This document shows positions 48,661-63,701 of a DNA stretch of 64,000 nt, piece after piece. The position numbers were made by a program, and so were the translations under genes. The stretch spans positions 32,810,482 through 32,874,481 of the forward strand of contig NC_067126.1 in the NCBI RefSeq assembly GCF_021347895.1, in the 5' to 3' direction. Each line of letters opens with the position of its first letter. The stretch's first letter is position 1. The notes below the pieces were generated by a model. The model saw only the letters and a program-made list of their open reading frames with translations. It ran no database searches and was not told where the DNA came from. The stretch comes from Acanthochromis polyacanthus (Eukaryota; Chordata; Actinopteri; Pomacentridae).

Positions 48661-51600
48661 TGGCGGTGAAAGAGATGAAGCTGAAACACAAAGGCAAATT
48701 AAGGGTACAAAAACACTCGCTATTGTCCCATTGTTGAGGGTCACAAATCGTCAAGTAAAAGCAACACAGCGTGGTTGAAATGTATTCGCCTCCATCCCTT
48801 TCCCCCCCTCCCTCCCTTCTCCTCTCTTTATATTCATTAGATTCATTATAGGCCACAAAGGACTGCCAACAAAACAGCTTGTGATTTTAGTTGAATTCAT
48901 CCCCCTCTGAGGCCTGCAGGGAAATTAAAGTAGGTGACTATCACTAGAGGGGGAGCAGGCTTGACACATCTGAAGCTTTCAGTGATGCTAATAGCCAAGC
49001 GTATCCAAAATACACAGGAGCTGACCTCAAACAGATTGTGGGGGTTTAAAATCATTAGTTTGCAAATGAAGCAAAAGTACATTGGATCTATGGTAGAATC
49101 AGCCCACTCTGAACCTTTGATTAGTGTTTGTCAACTCCCCTTTCTCTTCATACTCCCCCGCCCACTTGCAATCCAGAAATTAATAAAGGAGACATAGCGA
49201 CACTTTGGAGAGAAGTGCTTGCATCTCCAGCACCTGTTAAACAAATGCACTTAAGGCAGGAATCAAATTGCAGGCAGGTTTAAATTGGTGTAAAATCTTC
49301 ATTTAGATGATGTCCCCAGGGCCTGCTTATTACTTGAGATTTATATAGCATTAGTTCTGCCTCGCAAATGTGGTGCACCATTCCACCTCAGTGAAATATG
49401 AAGAGGTTTGATAAAAAGCTACAACAGATTCTCTCATTAAAAAAAACCTAAACCCTTTAAAGATTCATTAATTTAACTTGTGGCATGCAGCTCTGACATG
49501 CACAGAGTTCTGTGCTTGTGCCCTTGAGCGCTATATGTTATACAGTGTGAGATGATGCTGCGGTGGCTCATCGGCACAGGTCTTTAAGAACAAGTGCGCT
49601 GATAAATTAGACTACCTGCAACGCTGAATACATCCCGCTGCATTTCAGAGGTTAATTTTTCAAACATGGACGGGTGCTAGAATAAGCTAAATATAAAGAA
49701 TTCTGTAGGATTCGGTGCACCTGTTGTCCTTTGAAAATCTGCAGTTGGCTGCACTTGCTATCATGTTGCCGAGAGTGGGACACATCGTGCCGAAGGCTGG
49801 AAGGTGGAAGGAAACAACTACAAAGGCATTTCATTTGTAGCGGTGCCCCCATTGAGTATGTCTGTTTCAGTCACCAATCTGTTTTGTTCTCCATCCTTTT
49901 CAATTTGTTTACATTTGGCCCCTACTGGAGAGGGACAGTCTATTGATTTATTGTCCCTGCTTCCTGAGAGTGGCGTTAAGAGTGCACAAGGCCCCCCCGT
50001 CCTCAGACCCTGCTCTTACATTGTTGCCTGGTTGCTGGCTTCTGTTACTGAGACGGGCCAGGGAAAGGCCCTGCCCAAGCATCATAAGGACCTCACAAGG
50101 AAATAAAAAAAAAAAAGAAAAAAGAAAAGCCTCAGCCGCACGAAGGCCTGAGAGACAGCACCGAGGCACAATGTAGCTCCATCTGAATAGCAGACGCTGT
50201 GGGATGCTTGCCTCCCACAAAAGGCTTTATCTGTTTTTTTTTTTTTTTTTTCGGTTTTCATCAAAACTGGTCTTAGTTTTTAGGTGAGATGTCTATTTAA
50301 TCGTGCTATAATATATTTTATTTTGCAGTATTTTTACTGCGTTAAAATTTTAATATATGTAAATGAGAAACATAAATAAAGTGCTTATATAACACGCATT
50401 CACACACAGTTTTTTTCTTCTATATGTGTGGGTTTTGCATTCATGTTTTGTGGCATCTGCTTTTGCCGACGGATACTTTTATATGAAAAGCACCTGTCTG
50501 AAATTCTACAGAACAATTTATATGAGTGAAAAGAATCATTTCAGATGAAAGTTGAAATGCTTTTGTAAAATGGCCTTTCACTCGTCTCGCTTGAAGATAA
50601 ACAATTTCCCATGAATATATGGCTGGGCCCCCTATCTATCACAAAAATCAGAATGTGTCCCATACTGAGCCTATTGTAGTCTATTAAAAGGAATCCTTCC
50701 CTGTGGCAACCGTTTTGCAGGTTTCAAGTAGATAAATGCCTTCCAAGAGGGATAAGAATGCATTTCTACAAAACTGCATTAAAGAGTAATGTTTGTCAAC
50801 TACTCCGATAAAAACTTCACAGTCACAATTCTTTTTAGAGGCGGCAAATGCATTGGGAATGTGTAAAGCTGATTGGTCTGGGGAGGCTGCCTACAGGTTA
50901 GCAGGCCTCATTTCCAATCTCTGACAGCAATATGTGTCGCCGTGCGCTTCATCCCGATTGCTCATGTTGAACACAAACCATGGTCACTCTATATATGGAA
51001 ATCTCTGTCTTCAGGGCGAAAAAAAATTAAAAAGGTGAGATTGGCACTTTAACCTCCATGCCCCCCTGAAAATATGTTTTAGTCTGATACATTATACTAC
51101 TGCGAATTATTTATCAAGAAGATACAAGCTTGATATTTCAAAAAAATAATGAGATGTTGAGGTGGCAGCTGGAATGTTCTGGTCCAGCGAGCAGCATCTA
51201 TGAATCGGGGGAAATGAAGTAAATATGGCAGGCTGGGACACACCATGTGCTGAATGTGAAAGAGTGGAGTGCGGTGTTTAGACGGCCACGGCCAAAAACT
51301 CCAAATCTTCCCTTTGTGGCGGACTTGTAACCTCTTTCAGAATACTTTTAGTTAATTGTAGTTATTATAACAACTGCATATTTACGACTTCAAGCTTTTA
51401 AAAGCGTTGAAGTGCTCTGACAATTCAGACAAAAATCTGATGTGTTAAAACATGACAATTCCATATGTTTTTCACGAGTAATGTTTCTTATTTGTGATTA
51501 TCAAACGGCTCTATAAAAAAAGAGGATGAGAATCCGAGTCGGAGCCTGGAATCTATCAGGCAAAAACCAAATTGAGTGTTGTGCTAAGTTGAGTTGAAAG

Positions 51601-52959
51601 AACCCACCTGTCGAAACGCTGCATTCAGAGAACAAGCCTTCCAGTTGTTGCCGTTCATACAAAGCGAGTGAAGAGAAGAAAGCCATTCACACACTCTGAA
51701 TACAGTTGAAGTGTGTTTCTCCTCAGATGACTGTTATTTGAAAGAACAAAACAGAGAAAGGCTGTGTATTAATTCACTTCAGACCCTGACAGTCGTTGCT
51801 TTCTCTGCACTGTTAGTCCTCCTCTGATGAACACAGCAATCAAGGTGAACCATGACTTGTTTGAGTGAGTAACATGTTTTTCTTGACAACCTATTCATGC
51901 CCGCATAATGCCGTTTAAAGCTGAGGTATGCTTTAGAGAGATCATTTTTGCTCAAATAATGTATGAAATCATTCCCCGTTTTAAATATCTGTCTAGGATT
52001 TAAACATGATGCATAGCTCTGTTAACAAAATGAACTGATATATTAATATTTGTGGCATCGACTGCGGAAACGTCACAGCATTTCAACTTGTTGACTAAAT
52101 CAAGTGACAAGAAAAGGAAAAAAAAAGTGGTTTATTTCAGAGCTTTGCCCCCTCCCCACCCCAAACTCTTGTCTTTGTTTTGAATTATTTCATCCCCTCA
52201 GAACATCCCGTTGCTTTTCAGGGCCCCTTTTGTTCTTGGTGAAGGGGTCTTTTATTTGGGAGAAATCTCCCATCTCAGACCAGCGCTTTGGCTTGATGCA
52301 GATCTTCATTAATCTCCAGGGCCACTGTGGGCTCTACAGCAGCCTGCCGTTTTGATGGGAATTGAATTTGATACCATATTGTGGCTTGTATGGAACTTAA
52401 CAATGGCCTGTGTTCCTTCCTGTGTCTGTGCACAATCAGAGAGACCCAATTAAATAATTTGGTACAATAAAGGGGAACAAAAGGATACCCAGGCATAAAG
52501 TGAGGGCTCCAACATTTGCATTCTACCTATTTCTGTATCATGTTAATTAATTTGCTTTGAAACCACGAGGGGAGGCACAATGGGAAACAGCGCAGCTCAT
52601 TTCTAAGTATGTCTGAAGATGCTTTATATTCAGGTGACATGCAAAATCAACATTCTACAATAAGAAAATTGCATTTTTCTCATGAGTGCCAGACACAAAA
52701 AAATAGCTTTTTTTCTTTTATTAAACTGGTTCCTTTATTTTGTATGTTTTTGACTTATGTAAATCAAACTTTATATTACAAAACCATTGTTTTAAAATGT
52801 CACTTTTCCATGTTTCGTGGTAAATTACTAAAGGCTCTTCTGTGGCTCAGATAAATAATACGACCTCTGCTTGAATAGAATAATTTTGCATCTAAAATGA
52901 CTGTCACGATAACCTGCTCTTAATTAACAATGTGTGAATTGTGTGATATAGAACTGCTT

Positions 52960-53720
52960 TTGTTGATGGTAATATATCATATTCAATGCAGGGCAAATGA
53001 ATTATCCACGAGTGGCCCGTGATAAGCGGTGAAGGGACCCATATGGAGCTGTCAGTGGACCGCTGGTGGGCTCTCCTAGTCCAGCCACTGTAATTGAAAG
53101 AAATGAGCCATGGAGCTGACACATTAGCAGTCTCCCCAGAGATGGACCACACAGCGCACACACACACACACACACGCACGCACACACACGCACGCACACA
53201 CTTTTTTATATATCATCTATACAGACTCTATCTCACTGAAAGTGTAACCAGACAATGTCAGCCTGGCTGGCGCAGGACAGTGCCCTACTGTAAGTGAGAC
53301 AGGGTGTAAGATTGGGTAGGTCTCCGTCTGGGTTAAGGGGATAATGAGAAACTGCCCTGCAGTGAGTTAATCAGCTCATCGCTCTCCCAGCACTGCCATT
53401 TATTTGCTGTTTATTCCCCAGCACAGGGCCCCCAGGGGGAGGCCTGTCTGTGAGGCAGCACCTGCAGCTTCCCCGACGCTTGATTTAGTGCTGTAAATGC
53501 TGCTTGTGGGCCAGATTACGCTGGACAGTGATCAAACCTTATTTGCACTCTGATTAGACAAACTGCTCCCTGCACTGACCAGGCTGAAGCAATTCTCCTT
53601 TAGCAATTTTATATTGCTGCCCTGCGTAAAAATGATTAACACTGCCTGGATGAATGTGGCAGCCATTCACCGCTGCCATATTCCTGCCAAGCCCTGATTC
53701 TGAACCGGGTATCAGTATTA
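52960..53720. promoter_or_regulatory. Candidate conserved non-coding element, split by a (CA)n tract
   Basis: Two complex, GC-balanced halves (about 52960-53150 and 53330-53720) around a CA/CG microsatellite. The second half has repeated GATTA, TTGCTG and TTTATTTGC motifs and stands out from the AT-rich flanks. This is the most regulatory-looking block of the intergenic region by eye. Confidence 0.35.
53156..53201. repeat. (CA)n/(CG)-containing microsatellite
   Basis: Alternating CA repeats with scattered CGCA units. Confidence 0.9.
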
Positions 53721-54323
53721 CTGCTACTCTCAGCCAATTGTTACAACAATGAACAGGTATTTAATATTTATCAAAACATTATGGATGTAATCACAGAAGT
53801 TACACTCTTTCTGCAGTTGTTGACGCAAGAAGAAGCAATGAATCATTACTATTTTTGTCAATATATATTTGACTCTGTGCGACTGGCTGAATCAGCAAAA
53901 CACCAACGCATTTCACTTCTCAATATCTCTGATAACTTAATCTCTGTGTTTGCTAGGCAAAGCTGACACTAAATTTCAGACCCAAAAAGTTATTTGTGAT
54001 TGCAAAATTACAAAAAATAGTACTGTATTTACCATAGCGCACATATTCCAAGTCATATGTACAGAACACAGGTTAGTCAACTTAAAGCTAAAACCTGACA
54101 AGTGACGACAAGCTTAAAGCATATTTGCACAGTTTATCTGCTATAACAGGGATCTGTAGCAGCAAGTGGAACTTGCACACAACTGCTCAAATTTAAATAA
54201 ACTGATCAAAAGCTGCTTAATTATTCAATATCTAAAGGAGACAATAGTATGACCCAGTTTTGTATCAATATGTCATTTTTTACATTGTATATATTTTTTC
54301 TACCCCTTATATGCAGTGAATGC

Positions 54324-54433
<110 letters not shown>

Positions 54434-56339
54434 TACTGCTAAGAACAGACAATATGTTCTGTAACCTTCAAATGTATTGAGAGAAGGTCCCCTGTTGCTT
54501 TCAGAGTGGAAGGCACTCCACCTTGGTCATTGTACAGCAGATTTTCATGCTTTAGTGTCACACAAAGCCTGCTCTTTCCACCAAATGATCAGACCATCTT
54601 AAATGTTGACACAATACACCTGAGAATGAATAGGTACGTACGTAGTGCGTTGGCAAGGTCTGATTTATTTCATCTGCGTCTGCTCAGAGGCTAGCAAAGT
54701 GTTAATAACGTCGTTTTCTGACCTGCTCTTTTTAGCCTGATCCTCCTCTCAGAATGCCTCTCCATCATCTTTCCAGAATTTGCTGTATTACCATAACACT
54801 GATGCAAGACCCATTTAGAATTGTGCTTGAGCGATGGGCAAGCATATTGAGGCAAAGGGGTTATTATTGTGAAGAAAGTGTACAGTATAAACAGCTGAAA
54901 AGAATAGATGGCAATGCTCATAACAGAATATGAAAGCTTCCATTTTTCCCTCATTGTCTCTCCTTCCTTTTCTAAACAACCTTCCTTTTTCCAGAGCAAA
55001 GTTCTCAGAGAGAAAATGAAGTGCATTCATGCATCCTGAAAGAGGCTTTTAAGGTTGAGCACAGCTCAAACAAAAAGGAAGGTGAGCTACGGCTGGCCCG
55101 AGTATGACTCAATGTTTATAACCTTGCTGTGCAGAATTTAAGAATGCTGATGAAATGAATAGAGCTGGCTATGAAGCACATTCATTCCACAATGCCGGGA
55201 GACTTATTGGTATTCATTAGTACTGTTGTCCAGGTTGCTAAAGCGATGCGAGGTGTTGTTGGTTTTGTGAAATGTTTCTGGATAATTAAACTCGAGCATT
55301 CAGAGCCGCTGATGAATTTTACTTGGAGAACTGACACTGGCAGAACTGGCACCATTTTTTTCTTTCGCTTTTTGAAATAATATTATTGTATTTGTATTGA
55401 TTTAGAGGGCTAAAATGATATGCATCTCGAAGATGAATGTATGGTTACGATAAGATACAAAGAGCATTTTTCTTAGCTGTCAGGGCCCCTCCCATTGCTC
55501 CCAGGCCCTTTCTCTCTTCATTTTGCTAACTGGTGCTCAAAGCTTCTCCTCCGCTGACCAAGCATCAGCTTCCCTGAGCTGATAAATAGGCTTCTTTGAA
55601 TTGATGGCAGGCTGGAGGAAAAAGAGATAATCCTAGATAATGTGGACACAGTTTTCATTTCTTGTCACCCAATTAAACTGCAATTATCCCACTTGCAGGA
55701 GAGGAGAAAAGTGGAAAGAATGGCCAAAGAATGGGAGAGCGAGGCTCCCTGGGACACTCTCTACCAGACACATTAGCCCAGATTTGCTCCATCCTGATAA
55801 AAGAAACCCATTTCTTGCACTTGGCAGTGCACAGTGAGTGGCAGACCAGCTGCAACCTGGGGTTTTAGAAAAGAATGCCTGTACAATGTTTGTGCCATGC
55901 CTCAAAGTGGTCGGGAAGAAAAAGATCAAAATGTATACAGGTTGTCGTCCTATTAAAGCCGTGTGGTGTTTGTATGGCGCCCCATGTGTCTTAAACTGAG
56001 GACACCAAGGTTTTATCCCTCAACAGCCCATATAGACTTTTGATATTGTTGTTATGCTAATGTCCAAGATGCATTGTCAGAGGGAACAAAAGTGTGTATT
56101 TTGTGAAACCTTTGTTATCACTGACCAATGTAAGAACCCTGGAGTTGCCTACACAGGGGTTTGAAAACCTTCAAACAGCCTCTTAGAATATCCAAAAGTG
56201 CTTTGACTGAGCGCTTGTGTGCACCTACTGTTCCTTCGAAGAATCGACCACTGCTTTAAAAAAATGGACGCTTCCTCTGTGAATTGTTTGCCTGCAGATG
56301 AATTGAGGCTGGGTGAAACTCTCCCCTGGCACAAAATCT

Positions 56340-56620
56340 AAGAAGTAAATTAATGTCTTTTGTAATTACTGTTCCTCTTCGTAATTATCACACAGGACAA
56401 TTTATGGATTAACATATTGATTTCACTTGACCCTTGGCAAGGCTTAATTTGAACAGAGAGGATACTTTTGGCTTGTGCTGCCAAACGCAAACAGCCCTCG
56501 GGGCCCCTGGTGGAGCTTTGCTCTTTAGGCGTGTCACATCATCTTTAGCAAACATCCCCATGGGATGATGATCTGACTCTTGCAGGGTCCTGGCCTTTGG
56601 TTTCGCTCGCTATTCAGAGT
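56340..56620. promoter_or_regulatory. Candidate conserved non-coding element
   Basis: Two TAATTA cores 19 bases apart (56363-56368, 56382-56387), further TAAT motifs, then a GC-rich half. Homeodomain-site clustering next to a putative SOX21 domain motivates the call. Confidence 0.3.
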
Positions 56621-58959
56621 GTAGCTCTGCACGGGTATTTACTTCAGCCAAACATAAAAATAAAAAAAAAAACTAAACCAGTGTAGAAAAAAAAAACCTG
56701 AGAGGAGCATTCGTAAGAGTAATTCATTAATCTTCACGCAGGCGATTAGCTGCTTTGAAGTCTTTGATTTTGAAAAGCCACGTTCTTTGCTTCACTATCC
56801 CTCCCCTCACAGGCTGTTTAGATAAACATTGGAAATAAACAGATTAGTTAAAATCATTAGGCAAACATCTTAACACACTGACACAGGCTGCCTGTTTTGG
56901 AATGCTGATAAGTGAAACCCTTCTGCAGTGGCATCTAATGATGATGTCGCCCGTGCTGTGTGCACAGGAGCAGCGCTGTGGCAGTAGTACATTGCTGATT
57001 ATGGAGAGGGGAGAATACTCTGTCAAAACGTGATCAATATTTCCTATAAGTGCCTCCGCTGCTCTGCATGAGTAATGGCGTGATTAAGCGAGCAACACGA
57101 GAGAGGCAAGTATGAATGCAGCCTCTCCACTGCTGTGTCCATCAAATAATGAGATCACCTGAGACAGCCACTGTCAGCCCCCCTTCCAAACAGAACGTGC
57201 TGACAGGACACTTGCCCTCCCATTGATCATATTGTCATTCAAGCCGGTGCTTAGCAGAAACATGTGCACACACGCATCCACACACACACCCACATATTTG
57301 GATAGAAAACGGCGAAAAGCTGTGCAAATATCACTAATCTTTCCTCGTGTTGTCTGTCTGAGATGATAAACTCTTGCTCCAGTTGTTGGAAATGGCCACA
57401 TGTTTTGTCCCTGAGGTGTGTAAGACAACACTGCTATAAAGGGCTCACCTAGAGAGATGTGACATTCAGCCGCAACAATGAGCCATCTGCAGGAACTCGG
57501 TTATTTCACTCTTGTGAAAAGTGGAGACTTTTTTTCTCGCTCAATGACACGGTTATTATCTTGGTCACTTAATCTCCTCAAATAAGATTGATTTCTCCTT
57601 TCAAGCTGCGTTAGAGTGCCTCTGTCAGAAGGCGCCCAGGCCATGGGAACCATAGAGTTCCAATGCATCCTCACAATTTTCCCATTTGATGGAGGTCACA
57701 GTCGCTCAGGCTGTTTCTTTGACATACTGATGAGTAGACGCACAAAGGCTCTTTCATTGTTACAAGTGATGGAGAAAGGATGGCTACATGCACAATACAC
57801 AACAGGAAGGGGATGCAGGGTTGTGAAAGTGTCATACAAATGCGAACACAAACACTCTGAATTGGCAGATAATTATATAATAATCACCAACTGGCAGAAA
57901 TGTTAAGATCATTTTCTGTATATTAAAAAGAAACAACTTTATGGCTTGTTTTATTTCCTCCTTGTCTTTATGCCAACAAGATGACAACACAATAAAGCTG
58001 CATTTACAAAAATAAGACTTTAAAAAGCCAACGCACAGTAAGACTTTGTAAAGTTGGGTAAATTATGTTTTTGTAAATGTCTCTTCAGTAGTTATTGCTG
58101 TGCACCAAATTCTCAAATGTTACAACAAATTATGCGTTTTGTGTGGTTAGGGTTTGTTAGAAAACCTATTTCTCCACAGCATCGTTTGGTCCTTGTCAAG
58201 GTTAGTTAAAGTTTAATTAAATCACGATCCTTTTTGCTTTAGTTCAATTTTATTTATTTTTCATTAAGTCACTTTCAGATAGAATCTGAGGCCTTACAGA
58301 CAATGGACAATGACTTACACAAAATGATGAAAATAAAAATAAATTACAAAAGGTCATCTGAAAGCCAGACCTGTGAATACTCGGAGCAGCTTTGCAATTT
58401 GATTTGATCATATTTAACTTTTGCTTTTCATTTTTATAGACCATTGAAACGAGTGTGAATTGGAATAAATCTTGACCTTTTAATGTCAACTTTTCAGTGT
58501 TTTTACCTTCTGTTCATTCGACAAATCCATAGATTAGTTCTTTATTCGCTATTCATCGCAGAAGGGAAGCTTGCAATGAGGGTCAGAGGTGGTTAATAAG
58601 CTGGAAGCACTATACTGTCAACTTTTATTCAAGTGTCTTTCAGGTTTTGTGCAATGTTAAAGATGAACAAGTCACCTTTTGGGGGTTTTTTTTCTTCTGA
58701 AGGACGATGACACACTATGAAAGCCCAAATAGCATGTTACTGCGCTACCACGGGTTCAAGGAGATTGGATCAGTTTTTGTTTGCGAAGCGGCTTCAATTC
58801 AGCTTGCACATAAAGAGCGAGAGACTGGGAGAGGACTGAGAGAGAGCAGTCTTTGTAGGGTTGAAGGAAATGGGCGGATAAAAAATTGCCTTGGTGCATC
58901 AGTTTTCTCTGATCCCAACTGGAACTATAAATGTATCTGAGAGATGAGCTATCTGTGGT

Positions 58960-59180
58960 GGGCTGTGCCACAAGCAGGCCTTTTCTTCCCTCTGTCTCTA
59001 TGATGAGTTAGCAGGACCTGGAGTGATAAAGCTGATAGAAGGGCCGCTATCAGGTGGCAGTCTGGGTAATTACAACTCTCTATTTGGGGCTTTGCAGTGA
59101 TGCTGTGGCGATAAGGGGAATATAATGAGGAAGAAAGGCCAGTGATAATGTATCCGCTAAATGGTTCAAAATAGTCTATC
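58960..59180. promoter_or_regulatory. Candidate conserved non-coding element
   Basis: Complex block with GATAA motifs on both strands (for example GGCGATAAGGGG near 59108) and GGGTAATTACAAC near 59065. Weak inference. Confidence 0.22.
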
Positions 59181-61339
59181 ATGGGAAAAGTCATCTCAGA
59201 GCCTGGAGGTAAACAAGTATCTGTGGATATGAACCACAGGGAGAGTATGAGGAAGGTTTAAGCTAAACATTTGCCCTGCGGGGGGGGGTGACAGCAATCG
59301 GAGTTCAAAAATCTGACTTTTCACAAAGGCTAGGATAGGCTGGGTTTTTTTTCTTCTATTTTTTAATGATCCAGGAAGTCATTTGATTGCTGCTGCTATT
59401 TTGTTTGCCCCTCGGGGCATGGAGATATTCTGCAGTGTGAGATTACATATAATACTTTGACAAGCGGCGGTTTAAAGATGAAGGTCTTATCAGCCCGGCG
59501 GACTCCACATGCTTCTGTGTAGCCATTCTCCTTCCATAATGTGCTTTCAAAGTTTGTTGTATCTGTCAGTTCAGGTCCTCGAAGATTGAACTGACAATCA
59601 CTCCTTTTTCTTCCCTCTTTACCATCATTCAAGCATTCAGACACACACTCGCGCACACACTTACTCCATCCTCAGGGCCATTTGCCTGTTCAAGTCCCCA
59701 GTCTTTAATACACACCGCAGTGTGTTCTATCTTGTATGGCTGTTTTATTGTGAATTACAGATTCCCTCACTAGGGATCATGACCACTATCAATAGTATTT
59801 TCTCTAATGTGATTAAGTTAATACTGTGCTCTATGAGAGGATTATTCCTCAATTCCTCTTGATATGCGTAATATTTAGGTTGTGGTTGAGTAAATATTTT
59901 GGTTCTTCACCAAAATAATTCCCACTGAGACAAAGACACAAAATTCTGCCCTAAGGAGCAATAAAGACTGTATAATTAGAATGATTAAAGAACTGCACAA
60001 CTAATTTGGCACTTATTGAATATATTTTGAGAACACAACCTTCAAAATAGGTCACATATTTAAACCACACAAAATATTAACTTTATTCACATTAATTATG
60101 TATTTATTCAGACATTCTGTGTGACTCATTTGAAGTGATGCTGAAGTCGGCATTGTCTCCTCACCAATCCTGTCATTATGTTGCCTTGCACTTAAGCATA
60201 TTTTCTCCCGTATTGTAAAAGCTGTAAAGAAACCTCATTAGACAAAATGACTTCTAATCTAAATGCAATCATCTTTAAATAGTAATCAATTGGATCACTT
60301 ACAACACTAAACTGTTTGTCATTAGCTCTTTATCAAAGGCTCACTTAAGATAAGATTCTGTAGCTAATGGCGTGTGATAGTGACAAATTGACTTTCAATA
60401 TTCTCCACGTCGAGCAGCGAGCACTTTTGTCCTTCAGTGTACGTTACATTTATGCCTTGCTGCGAGATGTATTCACAATTTCTAGATTTTGCTTCCTTGT
60501 TCAGGGATGTCTTTTATATATGAATGCTTTTGTCGTAATCGTCTGCAATTTATTTTAGCCAACGATTGATTTAAAAAAAAAAGAGGCAAATATGCAGTAA
60601 TTAACTCTCAAACAGCATTGCAGTTCTCCATCCTCAAAGATTAAGCATTATAATATCAATCGTGGTTTTTTAAAAAGGTTTTCAGTCAATTAATGAAATA
60701 TTTTGGTCCACATTTGTGCGTGCTTATCTGCAGACTAAATCCTTAATCTGAAAATCAGCTGGAAAAAGTGGAGCAGCGGTTGCGAGCATGAAAACGAGAT
60801 GAGCACCTTCTTTTTTTTTCTTTCCCCTCCTCCCCCTCCTCTTCGTGGAGGTGCGTTTGCTGGTTCTCTCCTATGTGGCTCGGCCTGCGTGAGAGCAGCC
60901 ACAGCTGAGAAAGTGGGGGGAAAAAAGGGGGAAGATCCAGGCAGAGCTGTGATCAGACAAGCAGAAAGAAACCACATCAGGTACACAATCAGGACCCCTC
61001 CCTCTCCCTTTTCGACAAACCTCCCCGATAATGAGCAAACTTTCATGTGGCAGTAAATACTCTCCACTCTGTGGGGTTTGAAGTGGCAAACAGAAGATAT
61101 TGTTGTTTACCCTCACTTACTTTTTTTCATCCCATTCAAAGAAAAGCCATCTGATAGCAAGAGGTCAACTGGTGTTCCCTTGAAATCAATTTATTTTAAG
61201 ACTTGATACCCCTCCCTCCGCCTCCAATGGGAGACAAACAGTAAACACTTTGAAAAGAAGGAGGAAAGTACACATCTATTCTTTATAGATGAGAGCTTTT
61301 TTAAATATATATATATATACAAACTGTGATTATCCAGGG

Positions 61340-61680
61340 GATCCTCATCAACTCTCTCCATAATTTGTTGTGCTTTCTCCCAGACTTAGTGGAGTGTTGA
61401 GCAGAATAAACTGTTTGGCACTATCATGGAGATTCTTGCACCTCCGGGGGCTCCTATTTCAGAGTGATGGCTTTAGCACTTTAGAGTGAACTGTGTGCGA
61501 TCTCTCCGGGTAGGAAAATGTCCCCATGGGCTTGTTGTTGCTGCTGTCTGCCTTCTATTTGCATGATATTTTTCTATTCAGTCTTATCATCAGTGTGCTG
61601 TGAGGTGGGAGTGCTGGCTCCGTCTCAGAGGCTGGACCCAGGCTTTATCGGCAGGTAATTCTCCCACTCTCACTAACTCA
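61340..61680. promoter_or_regulatory. Candidate conserved non-coding element with POU octamer
   Basis: High-complexity block ending with an exact ATTTGCAT octamer (61557-61564) and GGTAATTCTCCC near 61655. SOX-POU targets are expected around SOX21, hence the flag. Confidence 0.3.
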
Positions 61681-61722
61681 TGTTGAATTATTTAAGTGTT
61701 ATTTCTAGGACCAGGGAGAGGT

Positions 61723-61765
61723 AAAAAAAAAAAAAAGAAAAAAGAAAAGAAAAGAGGGGGGAAAA
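61723..61765. repeat. Polypurine tract
   Basis: Unbroken A/G run: poly-A, AAAGAAAAG units, then a G run. It could form triplex DNA and may hinder sequencing. Confidence 0.9.
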
Positions 61766-62622
61766 CACAGCCTGAAGTGTTTGTTGGTGTTATTTTTTAT
61801 CAGATCTTAATTAAATTACTATAATTTAAACATTAAATTAATGTTTTCCCGGTCTGCAAAAAATAATGAGCTGTTTTGTGAAATAGATACAACAAATCTT
61901 GACATTTGGATGAGCAGAAAAATGTACCGGATGGATGCACCTGCTGTCCTCAATGGAGGCTCAAGTAGGCCCAAGCATCATGAGAAATCCAGGATGCAAG
62001 TTATTGAAACATATTTTAAGGGGCAGGGATGTGATTAAGGGTGTTGCTAAATAATCCTGAACAAAATAATAAAATTAAACATTTCAATCAGAAACGTAAA
62101 AAATACTATAGGGAAAAAAAACCCTATTTAGGGGCCCACTTTGCACATTCTTCCACCTCTATGGCTCCAGATAAGAACTTTCCACTGTAGCCTATTCAAA
62201 CAATTTACAGAAATGTTGAGGTGCAGAGGTGTGTGCTCCTGTGGAGTGAGTGGAGCGCTTCATTGCAGGAATGTTATCGAGGTGAATGACAAGCCGACAA
62301 AAAGGGGCGCACGGTGCTGAGAGATGCTGCGAGTCAGGGTTTTTCTTTTCCTTTTTTTTTGTTGGAGGCAGCAGGTTTGTCTCTCATCTGGTCCTTTTGG
62401 CGCGGATCATCCTCACCTTGTCAGGTTTCCTACTTGAGACAAAAGAGAGATCCCTCAGTGCGCCTTTTCCCCGCTGCAATAAAACAACCACTAATCCTTG
62501 TTAACAGAATTTTTTGGAAACAATCTCAGACTCGAGATGCTGCAGTGAAAAAGGGCGTCTTGGAAATTACGCGTCACTCTGGAGCATCACTCAACTTTCA
62601 CTTTCATATTTTGGAATGTATT

Positions 62623-62656
62623 CCATAATAATAATAACAACAATAACAATAATAAT
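62623..62656. repeat. (AAT)/(AAC) imperfect microsatellite
   Basis: Mixed AAT and AAC trinucleotide units. Confidence 0.85.
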
Positions 62657-63312
62657 TTCATATTGTATATTGTGAAAACTCCCGATTAGGTTAAACCGTT
62701 ATAAAGGGGGAAATACTACAGTGAATTGAATTTAACTTCCATTCATATCCTAATTTAAACGCTCGACCTACAGCCTAATTCGTCATTTATATTATTGTTC
62801 GATACAGCCCTTCTCTTCCCTTCTTTTTGCACATATATAATTATGTACAACGGAGAAGGTGCCAGAACAAGCCACTTAAACCTACAATTTACTCAACAGG
62901 TCCTGCAGATAACTGTAATTGCTTAGTTGAATATTCGACAACCTAATTTCAGTTGTCGATTCGCTGCCCTTGGGAAAGTCCTTTGAAGTGAAAGTGAAAA
63001 GGGGGGAATTCAGGAAAGTAATTAATTTCGCCAAGCGCGATTAGAGACACTTCAGACCTCCTCAACATTTGCTTTATTTACCACAAATGCCACAATATCA
63101 GAAAATTAAAGAAGACATTCTTTACCTTCCCGTGTCGCCTTTTACGCGCACTACTTTTCAGTTGGCAGTGCCACCCATGGGGAAGGGAAGGGACAGACAG
63201 CGGTGAGGAGGAGAAAAAGGTGAGTGACACCCAGCAGATAGGAGCCGCTTTGACTGTCAAATAAATAAATGGAAGTGAGAGGAAAAGGCGAGTAGGCGCG
63301 TAAATGGTGCGT

Positions 63313-63320
63313 TATAAAAG
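63313..63320 (+). promoter_or_regulatory. TATA-like box
   Basis: TATAAAAG in a moderately CpG-containing setting near the end of the window. A start site would fall near 63343-63350. No downstream coding exon is visible, so this remains a candidate. Confidence 0.25.
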
Positions 63321-63701
63321 AAAAAGGGGCAAAATGTGCGCGTTTTTTTCCCCCACCTTTTTGGTGGCTCAGATTCAAAACAAGTTCAGCAGCAGTTACG
63401 CACCTGTCTGCACTCACTGTCCGCAAATGTGAGTAAATTAGAGGCTCGTGCCATCCTCAGGTACTTCAGGTGTGTGGAAATGACTTTAATTGAAATTAAC
63501 ACCCTCCTAATAGGAAAAAAGTTGCTTATTAGAATAAAAGCAACTGAGGCACTGAATAAAACGAACCCAAATAACACAAAAGAGGCACAAAAGTTGCACA
63601 AAACAGATGTAAGATGTAAAATACAAGAAGCGACTACCTTTCAAACTCACTGTGGAATTAAAAAGACCCGTTCAGCAAGTCGTCTGCGTGTTCGCCACCA
63701 G

